From positions 124,001-188,000 of the forward strand of contig CAJQLE010000001.1 in the NCBI GenBank assembly GCA_905479105.1: 64,000 bases of DNA, read 5' to 3'. The translations under genes were made by a program, and so were the position numbers. Origin of the DNA: an uncultured Flavobacteriales bacterium. GTDB taxonomy: Bacteria; Bacteroidota; Bacteroidia; Flavobacteriales_G; Salibacteraceae. Shown one piece after another: positions 45,097-54,751 of the stretch. Below the pieces are notes generated by a model. That model was not told the DNA's origin and made no database searches. It saw only the letters and a program-made list of their open reading frames with translations. Within the stretch, counting starts at the first letter, position 1. The number at the start of each line of letters is the position of its first letter.

Positions 45097-46392
45097 ATGA
45101 TTACTCGATCCAAGTCAGAAGCGCTCTATGAAGAGGCGAAAAAATATTTACCAGGCGGAGTAAACTCTCCCGTTCGTGCATTTCGTTCTGTAAATGGTTC
45201 TCCTATTTACTTCGAGAAAGGAAAGGGCAGTAAAACTTGGGATGCTGACGGAAATGAATACATAGATTTTTGTTGCTCTTGGGGTCCGCTTATCTTAGGT
45301 CATGCAGATGATACAGTTTTGGCGAAAGTTTCATCCGTAATGGCCAATGGAACATCCTTTGGCGCACCTAACAAGTATGAAACAGAATTGGCGAAGTTGA
45401 TCGTAGACAACCATCGCTACATTGAAAAAATTCGTTTTGTCAACTCTGGAACCGAAGCCGCTATGAGCGCCATCCGTTTGGCAAGAGGTTATTCTGGAAA
45501 GAATAAAGTGGTAAAATTTGAAGGCTGCTATCATGGGCATGTAGACAGTTTGATGGTAAAAGCGGGGTCAGGATTGGCTACGCTTGGAACGAGCACTTCA
45601 GCTGGAATTCCTGAGAGTTTTGTGAAAGAAACGATCGTGCTTCCATTGAACAATAAAGAAGCAGTGAATAAAGCTATTGAAGAATATGGTGACGATATCG
45701 CATGTATTGCAATCGAGCCAATTCCTGCCAATAATGGTCTTTTATTACAAGACAAAGAGTTCTTACAATTTTTAAGACAGCGCTGTGATGAAACGGGTAT
45801 TCTTCTCTTCTTTGATGAGGTGATTTCTGGTTTCAGAGTATCATTTGAAGGTGCCAGCGGATATTACGGTATCAAGCCTGACATGATCGCTTTTGGAAAA
45901 ATAATTGGTGGGGGTTTTCCTGTAGGCGCATATGGAGCTTCTTCGAAAGTGATGGATCATGTTGCACCTGACGGACCCGTATATCAAGCGGGAACCTTAA
46001 GTGGTAATCCTGTTGCAATGGCAGCTGGAATAGCTCAACTAGAACAATGTCTAAAGCCTGGTTTTTATGATGCTCTGGCAGCAAAGGCACAATCGCTAGT
46101 AAACGATGTTCAATCTTATGCTGACGAGCAAGGTTTTCCATTTCACATGTTTCATGTCGGCTCAATCTTTTGGATGTCGTTCAGCAATAAAAACCGCGTG
46201 CAAAGCGCAGATGAAATTGACCCAAAAAGTGGAGAACGTTTCAAAATATTCTTTGACGAATTATTAGAACAAGGAATATACGTTGGACCTTCAAGCTATG
46301 AAGTTGGTTTTATTTCTTCTGCCCATTCCAATGAAGATTTGAAGAAAGCAGCAGGCGCTATGAAGTCTGCTCTAGCAAAGGCTTATGCCTAA
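45097..46392 (+). CDS. hemL: Glutamate-1-semialdehyde 2,1-aminomutase HemL
   Basis: PLP enzyme that isomerises glutamate-1-semialdehyde to 5-aminolevulinate, the C5 route to heme. It has PGGVNSPVRAF, the FVNSGTEAAMSAIRLAR motif, the DEVISGFR aspartate region, the PLP lysine in DMIAFGKIIGGGFPVGAYG and TLSGNPVAMAAG. The length of 431 residues is normal. The C5 pathway matches the heme-related genes ctaB and hemW in this window. The end overlaps the methyltransferase start by eight bases. Confidence 0.97.
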   Translation: MITRSKSEALYEEAKKYLPGGVNSPVRAFRSVNGSPIYFEKGKGSKTWDADGNEYIDFCCSWGPLILGHADDTVLAKVSSVMANGTSFGAPNKYETELAKLIVDNHRYIEKIRFVNSGTEAAMSAIRLARGYSGKNKVVKFEGCYHGHVDSLMVKAGSGLATLGTSTSAGIPESFVKETIVLPLNNKEAVNKAIEEYGDDIACIAIEPIPANNGLLLQDKEFLQFLRQRCDETGILLFFDEVISGFRVSFEGASGYYGIKPDMIAFGKIIGGGFPVGAYGASSKVMDHVAPDGPVYQAGTLSGNPVAMAAGIAQLEQCLKPGFYDALAAKAQSLVNDVQSYADEQGFPFHMFHVGSIFWMSFSNKNRVQSADEIDPKSGERFKIFFDELLEQGIYVGPSSYEVGFISSAHSNEDLKKAAGAMKSALAKAYA

Positions 46393-47062
46393 CGACTCAC
46401 GAATCGGCCAAGGTTTTAATCGACTTTCTTCCATCTACGACTTTGTGGTTTGGCTCGTGTTTGGCAATAAGATTCAAAACTTAAAAAGATCTTTTATTCA
46501 ATCACTTCCCACCGCTGAAAACACACTAATTATTGGCGGAGGAACTGGGGAGATTCTGGAATACGCTTTAGAATCAAACATTTCATCACGTTTTGTTTAT
46601 GCTGAGCTTTCAGACCAAATGATCATTAAAACTAAGGCGAGAATTTCAGCTGATGATCTCAGTCGGATTGAATTTTGCAATGATTATAGGGCAACGCTTG
46701 GTGAAAAGAAATTCAACTATATCATCGTTCCATTTGTGCTAGACTGCTACAGATATAAAGATGTAAAAATTATGCTCAATGAATTCACGAGTGCACTTGC
46801 TCATAAAGGAAGTATTGTTTTTTTTGATTTCAATTTGAGCAAAGAAGATGGCTTTGAATCGAGACAATGGAAGATTTACTTCATCAAGCTTCTGTACGTT
46901 TTTTTCCGACTCACAACTTCTATTCCAGCCAAAAGACTGCCATCATTTAGCAGACTTTTTAGTGAAGCCGGCTATTATAAAGCTCATACCACGCTTATTT
47001 CAAAAGGTTGGATTCAGGCCATAGAATGGAAGCGCGAAAGCAGAATAAAAGCCAGTGCATAG
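46385..47062 (+). CDS. Class I SAM-dependent methyltransferase (UbiE/MenG-like fold)
   Basis: A 225-residue methyltransferase with N-terminal GFNRLSSIYDFVVWLVFGNKI, the SAM-binding LIIGGGTGEIL and a D-x-N-type FFDFNLS strand. It resembles the methyltransferases of the UbiE/COQ5 type, but the family-specific motifs are not strong, so the substrate is unknown. It overlaps hemL by eight bases, and its last 49 bases overlap the opposite-strand UbiA-like gene. Confidence 0.85.
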   Translation: MPNDSRIGQGFNRLSSIYDFVVWLVFGNKIQNLKRSFIQSLPTAENTLIIGGGTGEILEYALESNISSRFVYAELSDQMIIKTKARISADDLSRIEFCNDYRATLGEKKFNYIIVPFVLDCYRYKDVKIMLNEFTSALAHKGSIVFFDFNLSKEDGFESRQWKIYFIKLLYVFFRLTTSIPAKRLPSFSRLFSEAGYYKAHTTLISKGWIQAIEWKRESRIKASA

Positions 47063-47892
47063 GTCAATATAAGACCTTCAAAAACCAAGGTATATTTCAG
47101 CTCTTCCCATGACTGTTTCATGAGTATGTATCCCATGATTATTAAACTAAAAATTCCAAGGTAAATCACAGCGACTTCAATAGAATTACCCATTAAACTC
47201 ACATAGCCAGTTTGTATAAACCATAGCACAGCTACCAAGAGGCCAACTTGACGTCCCTTTTGAAATCCAAATTGAGTAGCAATAGTGCTTAAACCTGCCC
47301 GTTGATCATTGGATATATCTCTTAAATCAAACGGAATAGTAACAGCCAGTAAAAAAAGTACTCTTTCAATAAAAAGAGGAAAAATCTCTCTTGAAAATAA
47401 GTCTTCCATTCCCATTTGCTCGAAGATTGGAAAACCGAACGTCAAATAACTTGCAACAAGAGATATAATAATGGGCTTGGCAAATGGAATATCACGAAAC
47501 CGCTGCCAACCCGTTGCCGTTGGTAATAGAGGAATAGTATAACCCGCAGAGATAATACCCGCAGGAATTATCCAAACGATGGCGTCTGCATGAAAATTAG
47601 GAAGAATCAATAGCTGAATAAAAACAGCCAAACTCATCGCATATTTCAAGTATGTTGCATACTTGAGCACCCATAAATGACGCTGGGCCAATTGATCTTT
47701 TGGGATAAAATCAATCTTATAAAGTCGATGAAAAGTATACAGTACAAACGAACCTAAAAGAATACTTACTGGAACGAACCAATTAAAGCTTAGATAGTCA
47801 AGCATTGAATAAGTGCTCAACGTTAAGCACGAAAGCAGGACGGCTACGAATAAATTAGAGTAGACAAAAGCACGGACAAGCCGCATAATCAT
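47014..47892 (-). CDS. UbiA-superfamily prenyltransferase-like membrane protein
   Basis: A 292-residue polytopic protein with about nine helices. The second aspartate motif of UbiA enzymes is clear, PFDLRDISNDQRAGLSTIATQFG (about residues 192-214). The first, normally NxxxDxxxD, is degenerate: the equivalent SFVLYTFHRLYKID (about 47-60) has lost the asparagine and the first aspartate. So it may not be a normal prenyltransferase. It starts with ATG overlapping the end of the next gene upstream (ATGA), a secreted unknown, which suggests the two act together. Confidence 0.78.
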   Translation of the reverse strand: MIMRLVRAFVYSNLFVAVLLSCLTLSTYSMLDYLSFNWFVPVSILLGSFVLYTFHRLYKIDFIPKDQLAQRHLWVLKYATYLKYAMSLAVFIQLLILPNFHADAIVWIIPAGIISAGYTIPLLPTATGWQRFRDIPFAKPIIISLVASYLTFGFPIFEQMGMEDLFSREIFPLFIERVLFLLAVTIPFDLRDISNDQRAGLSTIATQFGFQKGRQVGLLVAVLWFIQTGYVSLMGNSIEVAVIYLGIFSLIIMGYILMKQSWEELKYTLVFEGLILTYALAFILLSRFHSMA

Positions 47893-48509
47893 TTGATAAT
47901 ATCTTGCCCTAAAGTAAACCCAATCGCTGTTCCTACGAGTCCCGCGAAGAGCGACTTAAATAAGCGCTTATTTCTGGCCGTTCGCTCATACCCTAGCACG
48001 TAAGCTGGCTCTGTTACTAAATGAGAAGAAGAAATTTTGTTCTTATTTATTTTATAGGCTGAAATTCCTGTAGAAACCAAGTAAACAAAAGGTACCGCGA
48101 AGGAAAAAACTGTCCCTGAAAGAACAAAACCCAAACCAGCGGTGATAGGGAGTCCAGCGGCAATTGTCCAATTGGCGCGGTAATACTTTGACGCATCCTG
48201 CTCACCTTGAATATAAAAACGCATTTCATCTATAGTAAAGTAATTGCCTACCACCGTATCCATATAGTAAATCACTTTTTCTTCACCATTCGGTCCATTG
48301 ATTGAAAAAACGCGTTCTAGGTCCAATTTTTTAGCCTTCGTTTTTCCACTTTTCTTCACCAAATCATAATAAAGATATAGCGTGTCTTGACTCGTCACAT
48401 TTCCCTCCAAAACATTACCCGTCATGAGCAAAATACTCTGATTTGACTGGGCAAACAAGACTCCTGACAGAATTACAAAAGCAAAGAAAATTGGGAGCTT
48501 TTTACTCAT
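47889..48509 (-). CDS. Secreted/membrane protein of unknown function
   Basis: A 206-residue protein with signal peptide MSKKLPIFFAFVILSGVLFAQS; the frame extends to 48548, but ATG 48509 is the natural signal start. The mature part begins ILLMTGNVLEGNV with several beta strands (DTLYLYYDLVKKSGK, VIYYMDTV), followed by two hydrophobic segments near 128-155 and 182-200 that could cross the membrane. It resembles small Bacteroidota proteins made of short strand repeats, but I do not recognise it. It is coupled to the UbiA-like gene. Confidence 0.72.
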   Translation of the reverse strand: MSKKLPIFFAFVILSGVLFAQSNQSILLMTGNVLEGNVTSQDTLYLYYDLVKKSGKTKAKKLDLERVFSINGPNGEEKVIYYMDTVVGNYFTIDEMRFYIQGEQDASKYYRANWTIAAGLPITAGLGFVLSGTVFSFAVPFVYLVSTGISAYKINKNKISSSHLVTEPAYVLGYERTARNKRLFKSLFAGLVGTAIGFTLGQDIIK

Positions 48510-48601
48510 TTTACAAACATGGTGAAATAAATCGCAATTATCGTGCAAACTTAAAGACAGATATCATGTTATTCGATGCTCCTAATGAATCTCGTGCAAA
48601 G

Positions 48602-48609
48602 TATATTTG
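48602..48609 (+). promoter_or_regulatory. -7 box of gcvP
   Basis: TATATTTG is a perfect TAnnTTTG and lies 19 bases before the gcvP ATG. No -33 TTG at the right distance and no glycine riboswitch fold was seen in this short region. Confidence 0.5.
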
Positions 48610-48628
48610 CACCCTTTATTAAAACGAT

Positions 48629-51517
48629 ATGACAAGACACGATTCTTTCCAACTGAGACACATCGGACCTCGCAGAGAGGAAATCAGCAGTATGCTTGAA
48701 ACTATTGGTGTTTCATCTATTGATCAACTCATTGATGAAACGGTTCCGAAGTCTATTCGATTGAAAGCACCATTGAAACTTCCTGAAGGTGTTACAGAAT
48801 TCGAATTCTTAGAATACACCAAGGAGACAGGAGCGAAAAACAAGTTGTTTCACAACTTTATTGGTCAAGGTTACTATGGAACGATTACCCCATCGGTAAT
48901 TAAGCGTAACATATTGGAAAATCCAAGTTGGTATACTGCATACACTCCTTATCAAGCCGAGATATCACAAGGGCGATTGGAAGGCCTTCTAAACTTTCAG
49001 ACGGTAGTTTCAGATTTAACTGGACTTGAAATTGCTAATGCGAGCTTGTTGGATGAAGGGACAGCAGCTGCAGAAGCTGTAATGATGTTGTTTCATTCAA
49101 GAAGTAAGACTCAAGAAAAAGCGAATGTCAACAAGTTATTTGTTGATGAATTATGCTTTGATCAAACCATTGCGGTAGTCAAAGCAAAGGCTGAGGCCGT
49201 TGGCGTTAAAGTTGTTGTTGCAAGTGTCAATGACATTCATTTAGACAAAAGCTTTTTTGGAATCCTGATTCAATCTCCAAACAAAGAGGGTGTGATTAGT
49301 GATTATTCCCCCATAATGACGCAAGCCCAAGAACTTGAAATCAAAACGGTTGTAGCGAGTGATTTACTGGCCCTTTGCCTGATGACTCCTCCGGGAGAAT
49401 GGGGGGCAGATGTAGTAGTTGGAAGCACTCAAAGGTTTGGTGTTCCAATGGGCTATGGCGGTCCACACGCGGGGTTCTTTGCTACTAAAGACGAATACAA
49501 ACGTCATATTCCGGGTAGAATTATCGGAGTTTCATTAGACCGCGATAATAAGCCTGCTTTAAGAATGGCCTTACAAACGCGTGAGCAGCACATTCGAAGA
49601 GACAAGGCTACAAGTAACATTTGCACGGCTCAAGCACTTTTAGCCATTATGGCATCGATGTATGCCGTTTACCACGGGCCTATTCGATTAAAAGAGATTG
49701 CCGAAGAGACTGCTCAAAAAGCAAAAAGATTGGCGCAATCCCTTTCCAAAATAGGTGTTGAGGTCAGCCATGACGCTTATTTTGACACCATTTGTTTGAA
49801 AGTAAAGGACGTTGAAGCAGTTAAAAAAACTGCTTTGTCTATGGACACCAACTTCTGGTATCATGAAAATGGACTTATCACAGTTACCGTTGATGAAACT
49901 ACAAATGAGAAAAGTCTAAATCTTATTCTTTCAATTTTCGCGAAAGCTCTAGGCGAGGAAGAGGCTGAACTTACAAAGGCAACAGGAGAAGTAGCGATTC
50001 CTGTTCACTTGCAGCGTTCTTCTGAATTCCTAGAACATCCTATTTTCAATGCGTTTCAAAGTGAAACCGACATGATGCGCTATATCAAGCAATTGGAAAA
50101 CAAGGATATTTCCCTTACCAGAAGCATGATTGCTTTGGGAAGTTGCACCATGAAGTTGAATGCAGCTACTCAGCTTTATCCTATTTCAGACCCTCAATTT
50201 GCAAACCTTCACCCATTCGTTCCAGCAAACCAAGCTAAAGGATACGAGTTAATTATCAAGGAATTGCATGATTCGCTATGCGAAATCACAGGATTTGACA
50301 GTATGTCTTTCCAACCGAACTCTGGAGCTCAAGGAGAATACGCTGGCTTAATGGTCATTAAAGCTTACCATGAAGCGAATGGCAATCCAAACAGAAATAT
50401 TGTTCTCATACCGTCCTCTGCCCATGGAACAAATCCAGCAAGTGCTGTAATAGCAGGGATGAAAGTAGTTGTGGTGAAATGTGATGAAGCTGGAAACATT
50501 GACATTGATGACTTAAAGTCAAAAGCTGAAACCTACTCTGAAGATCTTGGAGCCTTGATGGTGACTTATCCATCTACTCATGGAGTTTTTGAGGAAGGAA
50601 TCAAAGACATCACCAAAATAATTCATGACAATGGCGGTCAAGTATATATGGATGGTGCTAACATGAATGCTCAAGTTGGATTGACCAGCCCCGGAAATAT
50701 TGGAGCAGACGTTTGCCATTTAAATCTCCACAAAACCTTCGCAATTCCGCATGGTGGAGGTGGACCAGGAGTTGGGCCTATTGGCGTAGCAAAGCACTTG
50801 TCTCCATTCTTACCTTCTCATCCATTTCATAAAACTGGAGGAGAGAATGGTATCGGACCTGTATCGAGCGCGCCTTATGGAAGTGCATCTATCTTGCTCA
50901 TTTCATTTGCCTACATCAAAATGCTAGGTTCTGAAGGGCTTACAAACGCTACTAAATTTGCGATTTTAAATGCCAATTACCTTAAAGCAAGGTTACAAGA
51001 AAGTTTCCCAGTACTCTATACTGGATCAAACGATCGCGTAGCGCATGAGATGATTTTAGATTGTAGACCATTTAAGAAATCTGCTCAAATTGAAGTTTCG
51101 GATATTGCTAAACGTCTTATTGATTATGGTTATCACGCACCTACAGTGTCATTTCCTGTCGCTGGAACGTTAATGATAGAGCCAACTGAAAGTGAATCTA
51201 AAAAAGAGTTGGATCGATTTGCAGATGCATTAATTGAGATCAGAAGCGAAATTCGCTTCATCGAAAATGGCGATAATCTAGCTGAAACGAGTGTTCTTAG
51301 AAACGCACCGCATACTGCAGAATCCGTTACAGCAGATGAGTGGCCATATATCTACTCACGTCAAAGAGCTGCCTTTCCGCTTCCGTGGATTGTTCAGAAC
51401 AAGTATTGGGTTCCTGTTTCAAGAATCTCAGATGCCTTTGGAGATAGAAACTTGATCTGCACCTGTCCTCCACTAGAGGAATATGATCATCATCCGGCAA
51501 TGACAATGGAAGAATAA
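48629..51517 (+). CDS. gcvP: Glycine dehydrogenase (aminomethyl-transferring) GcvP
   Basis: P-protein of the glycine cleavage system: PLP-dependent decarboxylation of glycine with transfer of the aminomethyl group to lipoyl-GcvH. It is the long single-chain form (962 residues) with both halves: the N-terminal half begins RHIGPRREEISSML and includes YTPYQAEISQGRLE, and the C-terminal half has the PLP lysine in HLNLHKTFAIPHGGGGPG (about residue 702). The C terminus is CTCPPLEEYDHHPAM. gcvT and gcvH are not in the window. Confidence 0.97.
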   Translation: MTRHDSFQLRHIGPRREEISSMLETIGVSSIDQLIDETVPKSIRLKAPLKLPEGVTEFEFLEYTKETGAKNKLFHNFIGQGYYGTITPSVIKRNILENPSWYTAYTPYQAEISQGRLEGLLNFQTVVSDLTGLEIANASLLDEGTAAAEAVMMLFHSRSKTQEKANVNKLFVDELCFDQTIAVVKAKAEAVGVKVVVASVNDIHLDKSFFGILIQSPNKEGVISDYSPIMTQAQELEIKTVVASDLLALCLMTPPGEWGADVVVGSTQRFGVPMGYGGPHAGFFATKDEYKRHIPGRIIGVSLDRDNKPALRMALQTREQHIRRDKATSNICTAQALLAIMASMYAVYHGPIRLKEIAEETAQKAKRLAQSLSKIGVEVSHDAYFDTICLKVKDVEAVKKTALSMDTNFWYHENGLITVTVDETTNEKSLNLILSIFAKALGEEEAELTKATGEVAIPVHLQRSSEFLEHPIFNAFQSETDMMRYIKQLENKDISLTRSMIALGSCTMKLNAATQLYPISDPQFANLHPFVPANQAKGYELIIKELHDSLCEITGFDSMSFQPNSGAQGEYAGLMVIKAYHEANGNPNRNIVLIPSSAHGTNPASAVIAGMKVVVVKCDEAGNIDIDDLKSKAETYSEDLGALMVTYPSTHGVFEEGIKDITKIIHDNGGQVYMDGANMNAQVGLTSPGNIGADVCHLNLHKTFAIPHGGGGPGVGPIGVAKHLSPFLPSHPFHKTGGENGIGPVSSAPYGSASILLISFAYIKMLGSEGLTNATKFAILNANYLKARLQESFPVLYTGSNDRVAHEMILDCRPFKKSAQIEVSDIAKRLIDYGYHAPTVSFPVAGTLMIEPTESESKKELDRFADALIEIRSEIRFIENGDNLAETSVLRNAPHTAESVTADEWPYIYSRQRAAFPLPWIVQNKYWVPVSRISDAFGDRNLICTCPPLEEYDHHPAMTMEE

Positions 51518-51548
51518 TAACTGCATAATTTTTAAAAATTATCATCGT

Positions 51549-51556
51549 TACTTTTG
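51549..51556 (+). promoter_or_regulatory. -7 box of the SprB-repeat protein gene
   Basis: TACTTTTG matches TAnnTTTG exactly and lies 15 bases before ATG 51572. It overlaps the alternative TTG start at 51554, which supports the ATG as the start. Confidence 0.5.
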
Positions 51557-51571
51557 GGCCTCTTGAAGCCT

Positions 51572-54500
51572 ATGAAGCATTTCTTCCTTTTCAGCCTTAT
51601 TCTGATCTCAGGATTATCTCTTGGTCAACGTGTCATTTCATCACAAACGACTGCGATCACGTCATCGAGATATCAGGATTCGCTTGCTGAAAATGTTATT
51701 TTTTATGATGGGTTTGAGAACAATGCAATCCCTAACCTGTCTATCGGATGGACATCTCAATCTTTAGCAAGTGAAGGTTTTATAACAGGAACTGGAGGTT
51801 CCTCACCTGGTCAAGCAAATGAGAATGGTTTTTGGGCGGTTCCTCTGCACGGCATATTTGCTATGTCTAACGATGATGTTTGCAATTGCAATAAGTCTAA
51901 AGACAGGCTTACATCACCTTTAATTGACTTAATTGGAAACGAAAATTTAAATCTTCGATTTTCTGCATTTCAAAATGGAAGTGGTGGACAAAGTGCAAAA
52001 GTGGAGGTAAGAGCTCAAGGAAAACCTTGGACACCAATTGGTGATATTGTAAATAGTTCAATTTGGAGAGATTACAGTTTCAGTATTCCACGATCATTTA
52101 TATCAACGAGCTTTCAATTCAGATTCCTATATGATGATGCAGGCAATTACGCCTCTGGACTTGCAATTGATGATGTCTATCTCATTGATGAAATCTCAGA
52201 AGAGTTTTCATTTCGAAAGTTCTATTCAATAGAAGGAAATGATTTTGGCTCTGGACAGTTATTTGAGACTATTCCATTGTCTCAAGCCAGGGCAGCGAAA
52301 TTTGAATTTGGCGCTTGTATAGATAATAAAACTTCAAGCAGAAAAAATGCACGAATCAATGCTCAGGTCAGTGGACCATTGACCTATAATCAGACTTCAT
52401 CCAATTGGATGGTGGGAGCAAATCAGAAGAAAACAATCTATTTACCAAGCTCTGAAGCATTCACACCCTATGAATTAGGTGTTTACACGATTGAGGCATC
52501 CATTGAAAGCGACTCTGCTGATTTAGACTTAACCGACAATGCTTTTAGCACTAGTTTTTCTGTTGTAGATAGTGTTTATCGTCATGTAGAAGCGACAGCT
52601 GAAAACTCAACAGGAATATGGATTCAAGGCTCTGGAGACCGCTACGGAAACGTTTTCTACTTTCATGAAACGGATTCTATCAAGGCGATGAAAATTCGCA
52701 TACACCCTTCATCTGAAGTTGGTGCAAAATTCAAAGTCGAGATATTTCGTTTTGACTCCATCAATCAATCGCCTTCATATATTTCAAATGTTTTCGAGGT
52801 AGCGGAAGAGAATATTGGAGTTGATTTTCGTTTGCCACTGAATATTGAAATCACTGAGGGAAAACACCTCGTTACGCTTAAAAAAGAACCAGGACCTAGA
52901 CGCCTAATAGTGGGTGCAAGTAGAAATAAAGAAGCCCTCGATAGCAACGTAATTTATCAAAAATCTGGGGAAGAATGGAAGCAGCTTTCTTATTTCCCAA
53001 AATCAAGTTTAATTTTTAAATCCATTGACACCAGCTGCATCGGGCACATTCAATACACTTTAATAAGTGAGTCTTGTTCGAACAGTGATGATGGCAGTAT
53101 CTCATTAACCGTATTTGGTATGACAGGAACTGAGAACTATGCTTGGTCAAATGCAGCTGGTAATACCTCATCAATTTCAAACTTAGCACCTGGTGATTAT
53201 ACTGTTACGGTCTCCGATGCTACGCCTTGTTTTTATTCAAAAACATTTAGAATTGATAGTGCTTCAAGCCTAAAAGTCAATCCTATTGTATTTCCAGATA
53301 GCTGCGGAGGAAACACTGGATCTGTCGACTTGAATATTTCATCAGGTCAAGAACCGTATTTGATTAATTGGAACTCTGAAACACTTGGATCTGCAGAGTA
53401 TAACCTCGCAAAAGGCGATTATCAAATTCAACTATTGGATTTCAACGACTGTGCTTTAGACACCCTCATTTCTATACCAGGAAGCGATTCTTTGATTATC
53501 AATTTCACAACAATAGAGCCTAACTGTTTAGCCTCAGATGGTGAAATTAGCGCTGTCATTTCAGGCTCAAACCCCTTTATTTATAGCTGGAGCAATGGAT
53601 CAACGAACAATTTGGTGCAAAATCTTGCAGCGGGAGTCTATGCATTACAAGTATCTGACTCCATTGGGTGTATTGGGTCAGCTTCAGTTGTTCTGAAAAA
53701 TGCAAATGCACCAACTGTAGTTGTATCACAAGTGGATATGCCTATCTGCTATGGTGAAGCCTCAGGAGCTATTGACTTAACGGTCTTTGGCGGCACTACC
53801 CCCTATTCCTATAACTGGTCTAATGGCGCCACAACAGAAGAATTGACTAACCTGTTTTCTGGGATATATACCATAACAGTAAGCGATGATGTTTCCTGTT
53901 TGAATTTCGCATCGATTGATATTTCAGAATCACCCGACCCATTAGAAGTAAACTTCAACTCTAAGGGTGTTTATTGCAATGATGACAGCTCAGGAGCATC
54001 TCAAGCTATTGTTCGAGGAGGTAATAAACCTTACTCCTATAATTGGTCAACGGGTTCGCAAACCAAAGGAATTACAGATCTAATATCGGGTAGTTATGAT
54101 CTGACTATAACAGATGACGATGGATGCGAAAAATTGAGCGAAGTGTCTATTGCTTCTGGCGTGCCGTTTTTTGTCACCCTAGACTCAGTGATCAGAGATA
54201 CTGCAGGCAGTATTATTCCAAAAAACAAAATTTATATAACTTCCTTTGGCGGCACAGATCCGCATACATTTATTTGGAATGACAGCATACAAAGTGAAGA
54301 TTTGATCAACATTCCAAGCGGTGGATACGCTTTGAAAGTAACCGATCAATTAGGGTGCGTAGTTTTTCTCGAATATTTACTTGAAAACGGGCCTGCGAAT
54401 ATTTCTGATGTTGATCCGGAAGTATTCTTTACGATCTATCCGAACCCTTCCAATGGCAATGACCTTTTTAAAATAAAAAGCAGCGAGAGTATCTCCGAAA

Positions 54501-54655
54501 TGATCATCTACGATATTAGTGGCAGAATTGTATACTCAAATCTACACCTATCAAAAACTGCAGAAATTCAACTAAATGGTTATTCCCCAGGAGTGTATTT
54601 TATCAAGATACAAACTCCTTTTGGGCATCAAATCGAACCATTCATCATTAATTGA
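51572..54655 (+). CDS. Large T9SS type A surface protein with six SprB repeats
   Basis: A 1027-residue exported protein. Signal peptide MKHFFLFSLILISGLSLGQ, an N-terminal jelly-roll-like region of choice-of-anchor or MAM type (FYDGFENNAIP, LDLTDNAFSTSFS), then six SprB repeats (about residues 485-930), each with a core such as YSWSNGSTNNLVQNLAAG and a terminal YALQVSDSIGC. SprB is the gliding adhesin of Flavobacterium. The last 75 residues are a T9SS type A signal (FFTIYPNPSNGNDLF to HQIEPFIIN). It is likely a cell-surface adhesin, but the ligand is unknown. Confidence 0.9.
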   Translation: MKHFFLFSLILISGLSLGQRVISSQTTAITSSRYQDSLAENVIFYDGFENNAIPNLSIGWTSQSLASEGFITGTGGSSPGQANENGFWAVPLHGIFAMSNDDVCNCNKSKDRLTSPLIDLIGNENLNLRFSAFQNGSGGQSAKVEVRAQGKPWTPIGDIVNSSIWRDYSFSIPRSFISTSFQFRFLYDDAGNYASGLAIDDVYLIDEISEEFSFRKFYSIEGNDFGSGQLFETIPLSQARAAKFEFGACIDNKTSSRKNARINAQVSGPLTYNQTSSNWMVGANQKKTIYLPSSEAFTPYELGVYTIEASIESDSADLDLTDNAFSTSFSVVDSVYRHVEATAENSTGIWIQGSGDRYGNVFYFHETDSIKAMKIRIHPSSEVGAKFKVEIFRFDSINQSPSYISNVFEVAEENIGVDFRLPLNIEITEGKHLVTLKKEPGPRRLIVGASRNKEALDSNVIYQKSGEEWKQLSYFPKSSLIFKSIDTSCIGHIQYTLISESCSNSDDGSISLTVFGMTGTENYAWSNAAGNTSSISNLAPGDYTVTVSDATPCFYSKTFRIDSASSLKVNPIVFPDSCGGNTGSVDLNISSGQEPYLINWNSETLGSAEYNLAKGDYQIQLLDFNDCALDTLISIPGSDSLIINFTTIEPNCLASDGEISAVISGSNPFIYSWSNGSTNNLVQNLAAGVYALQVSDSIGCIGSASVVLKNANAPTVVVSQVDMPICYGEASGAIDLTVFGGTTPYSYNWSNGATTEELTNLFSGIYTITVSDDVSCLNFASIDISESPDPLEVNFNSKGVYCNDDSSGASQAIVRGGNKPYSYNWSTGSQTKGITDLISGSYDLTITDDDGCEKLSEVSIASGVPFFVTLDSVIRDTAGSIIPKNKIYITSFGGTDPHTFIWNDSIQSEDLINIPSGGYALKVTDQLGCVVFLEYLLENGPANISDVDPEVFFTIYPNPSNGNDLFKIKSSESISEMIIYDISGRIVYSNLHLSKTAEIQLNGYSPGVYFIKIQTPFGHQIEPFIIN

Positions 54656-54683
54656 TGTTAAAAACAACCATATTCTAATTGAA

Positions 54684-54699
54684 ACCCTTGCCAAAGGGT
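54684..54699. terminator. ACCCTT-GCCA-AAGGGT hairpin after the SprB-repeat gene
   Basis: A perfect 6-base stem with loop GCCA, 28 bases past the stop. There is no proper T-run, so it may be a weak terminator or an mRNA 3' end. Its centre CTTGCCAAAG is identical to that at 42204-42219. Confidence 0.4.
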
Positions 54700-54751
54700 C
54701 AATTCTTACGTCCTTTAATTAATATTGCAAACTAATTTTAAATCAAACATT

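Noticed and set aside
48549-48628. Glycine riboswitch upstream of gcvP
   Set aside because: The gap is only about 80 bases and holds a -7 promoter box 19 bases from the ATG, leaving no room for the aptamer.
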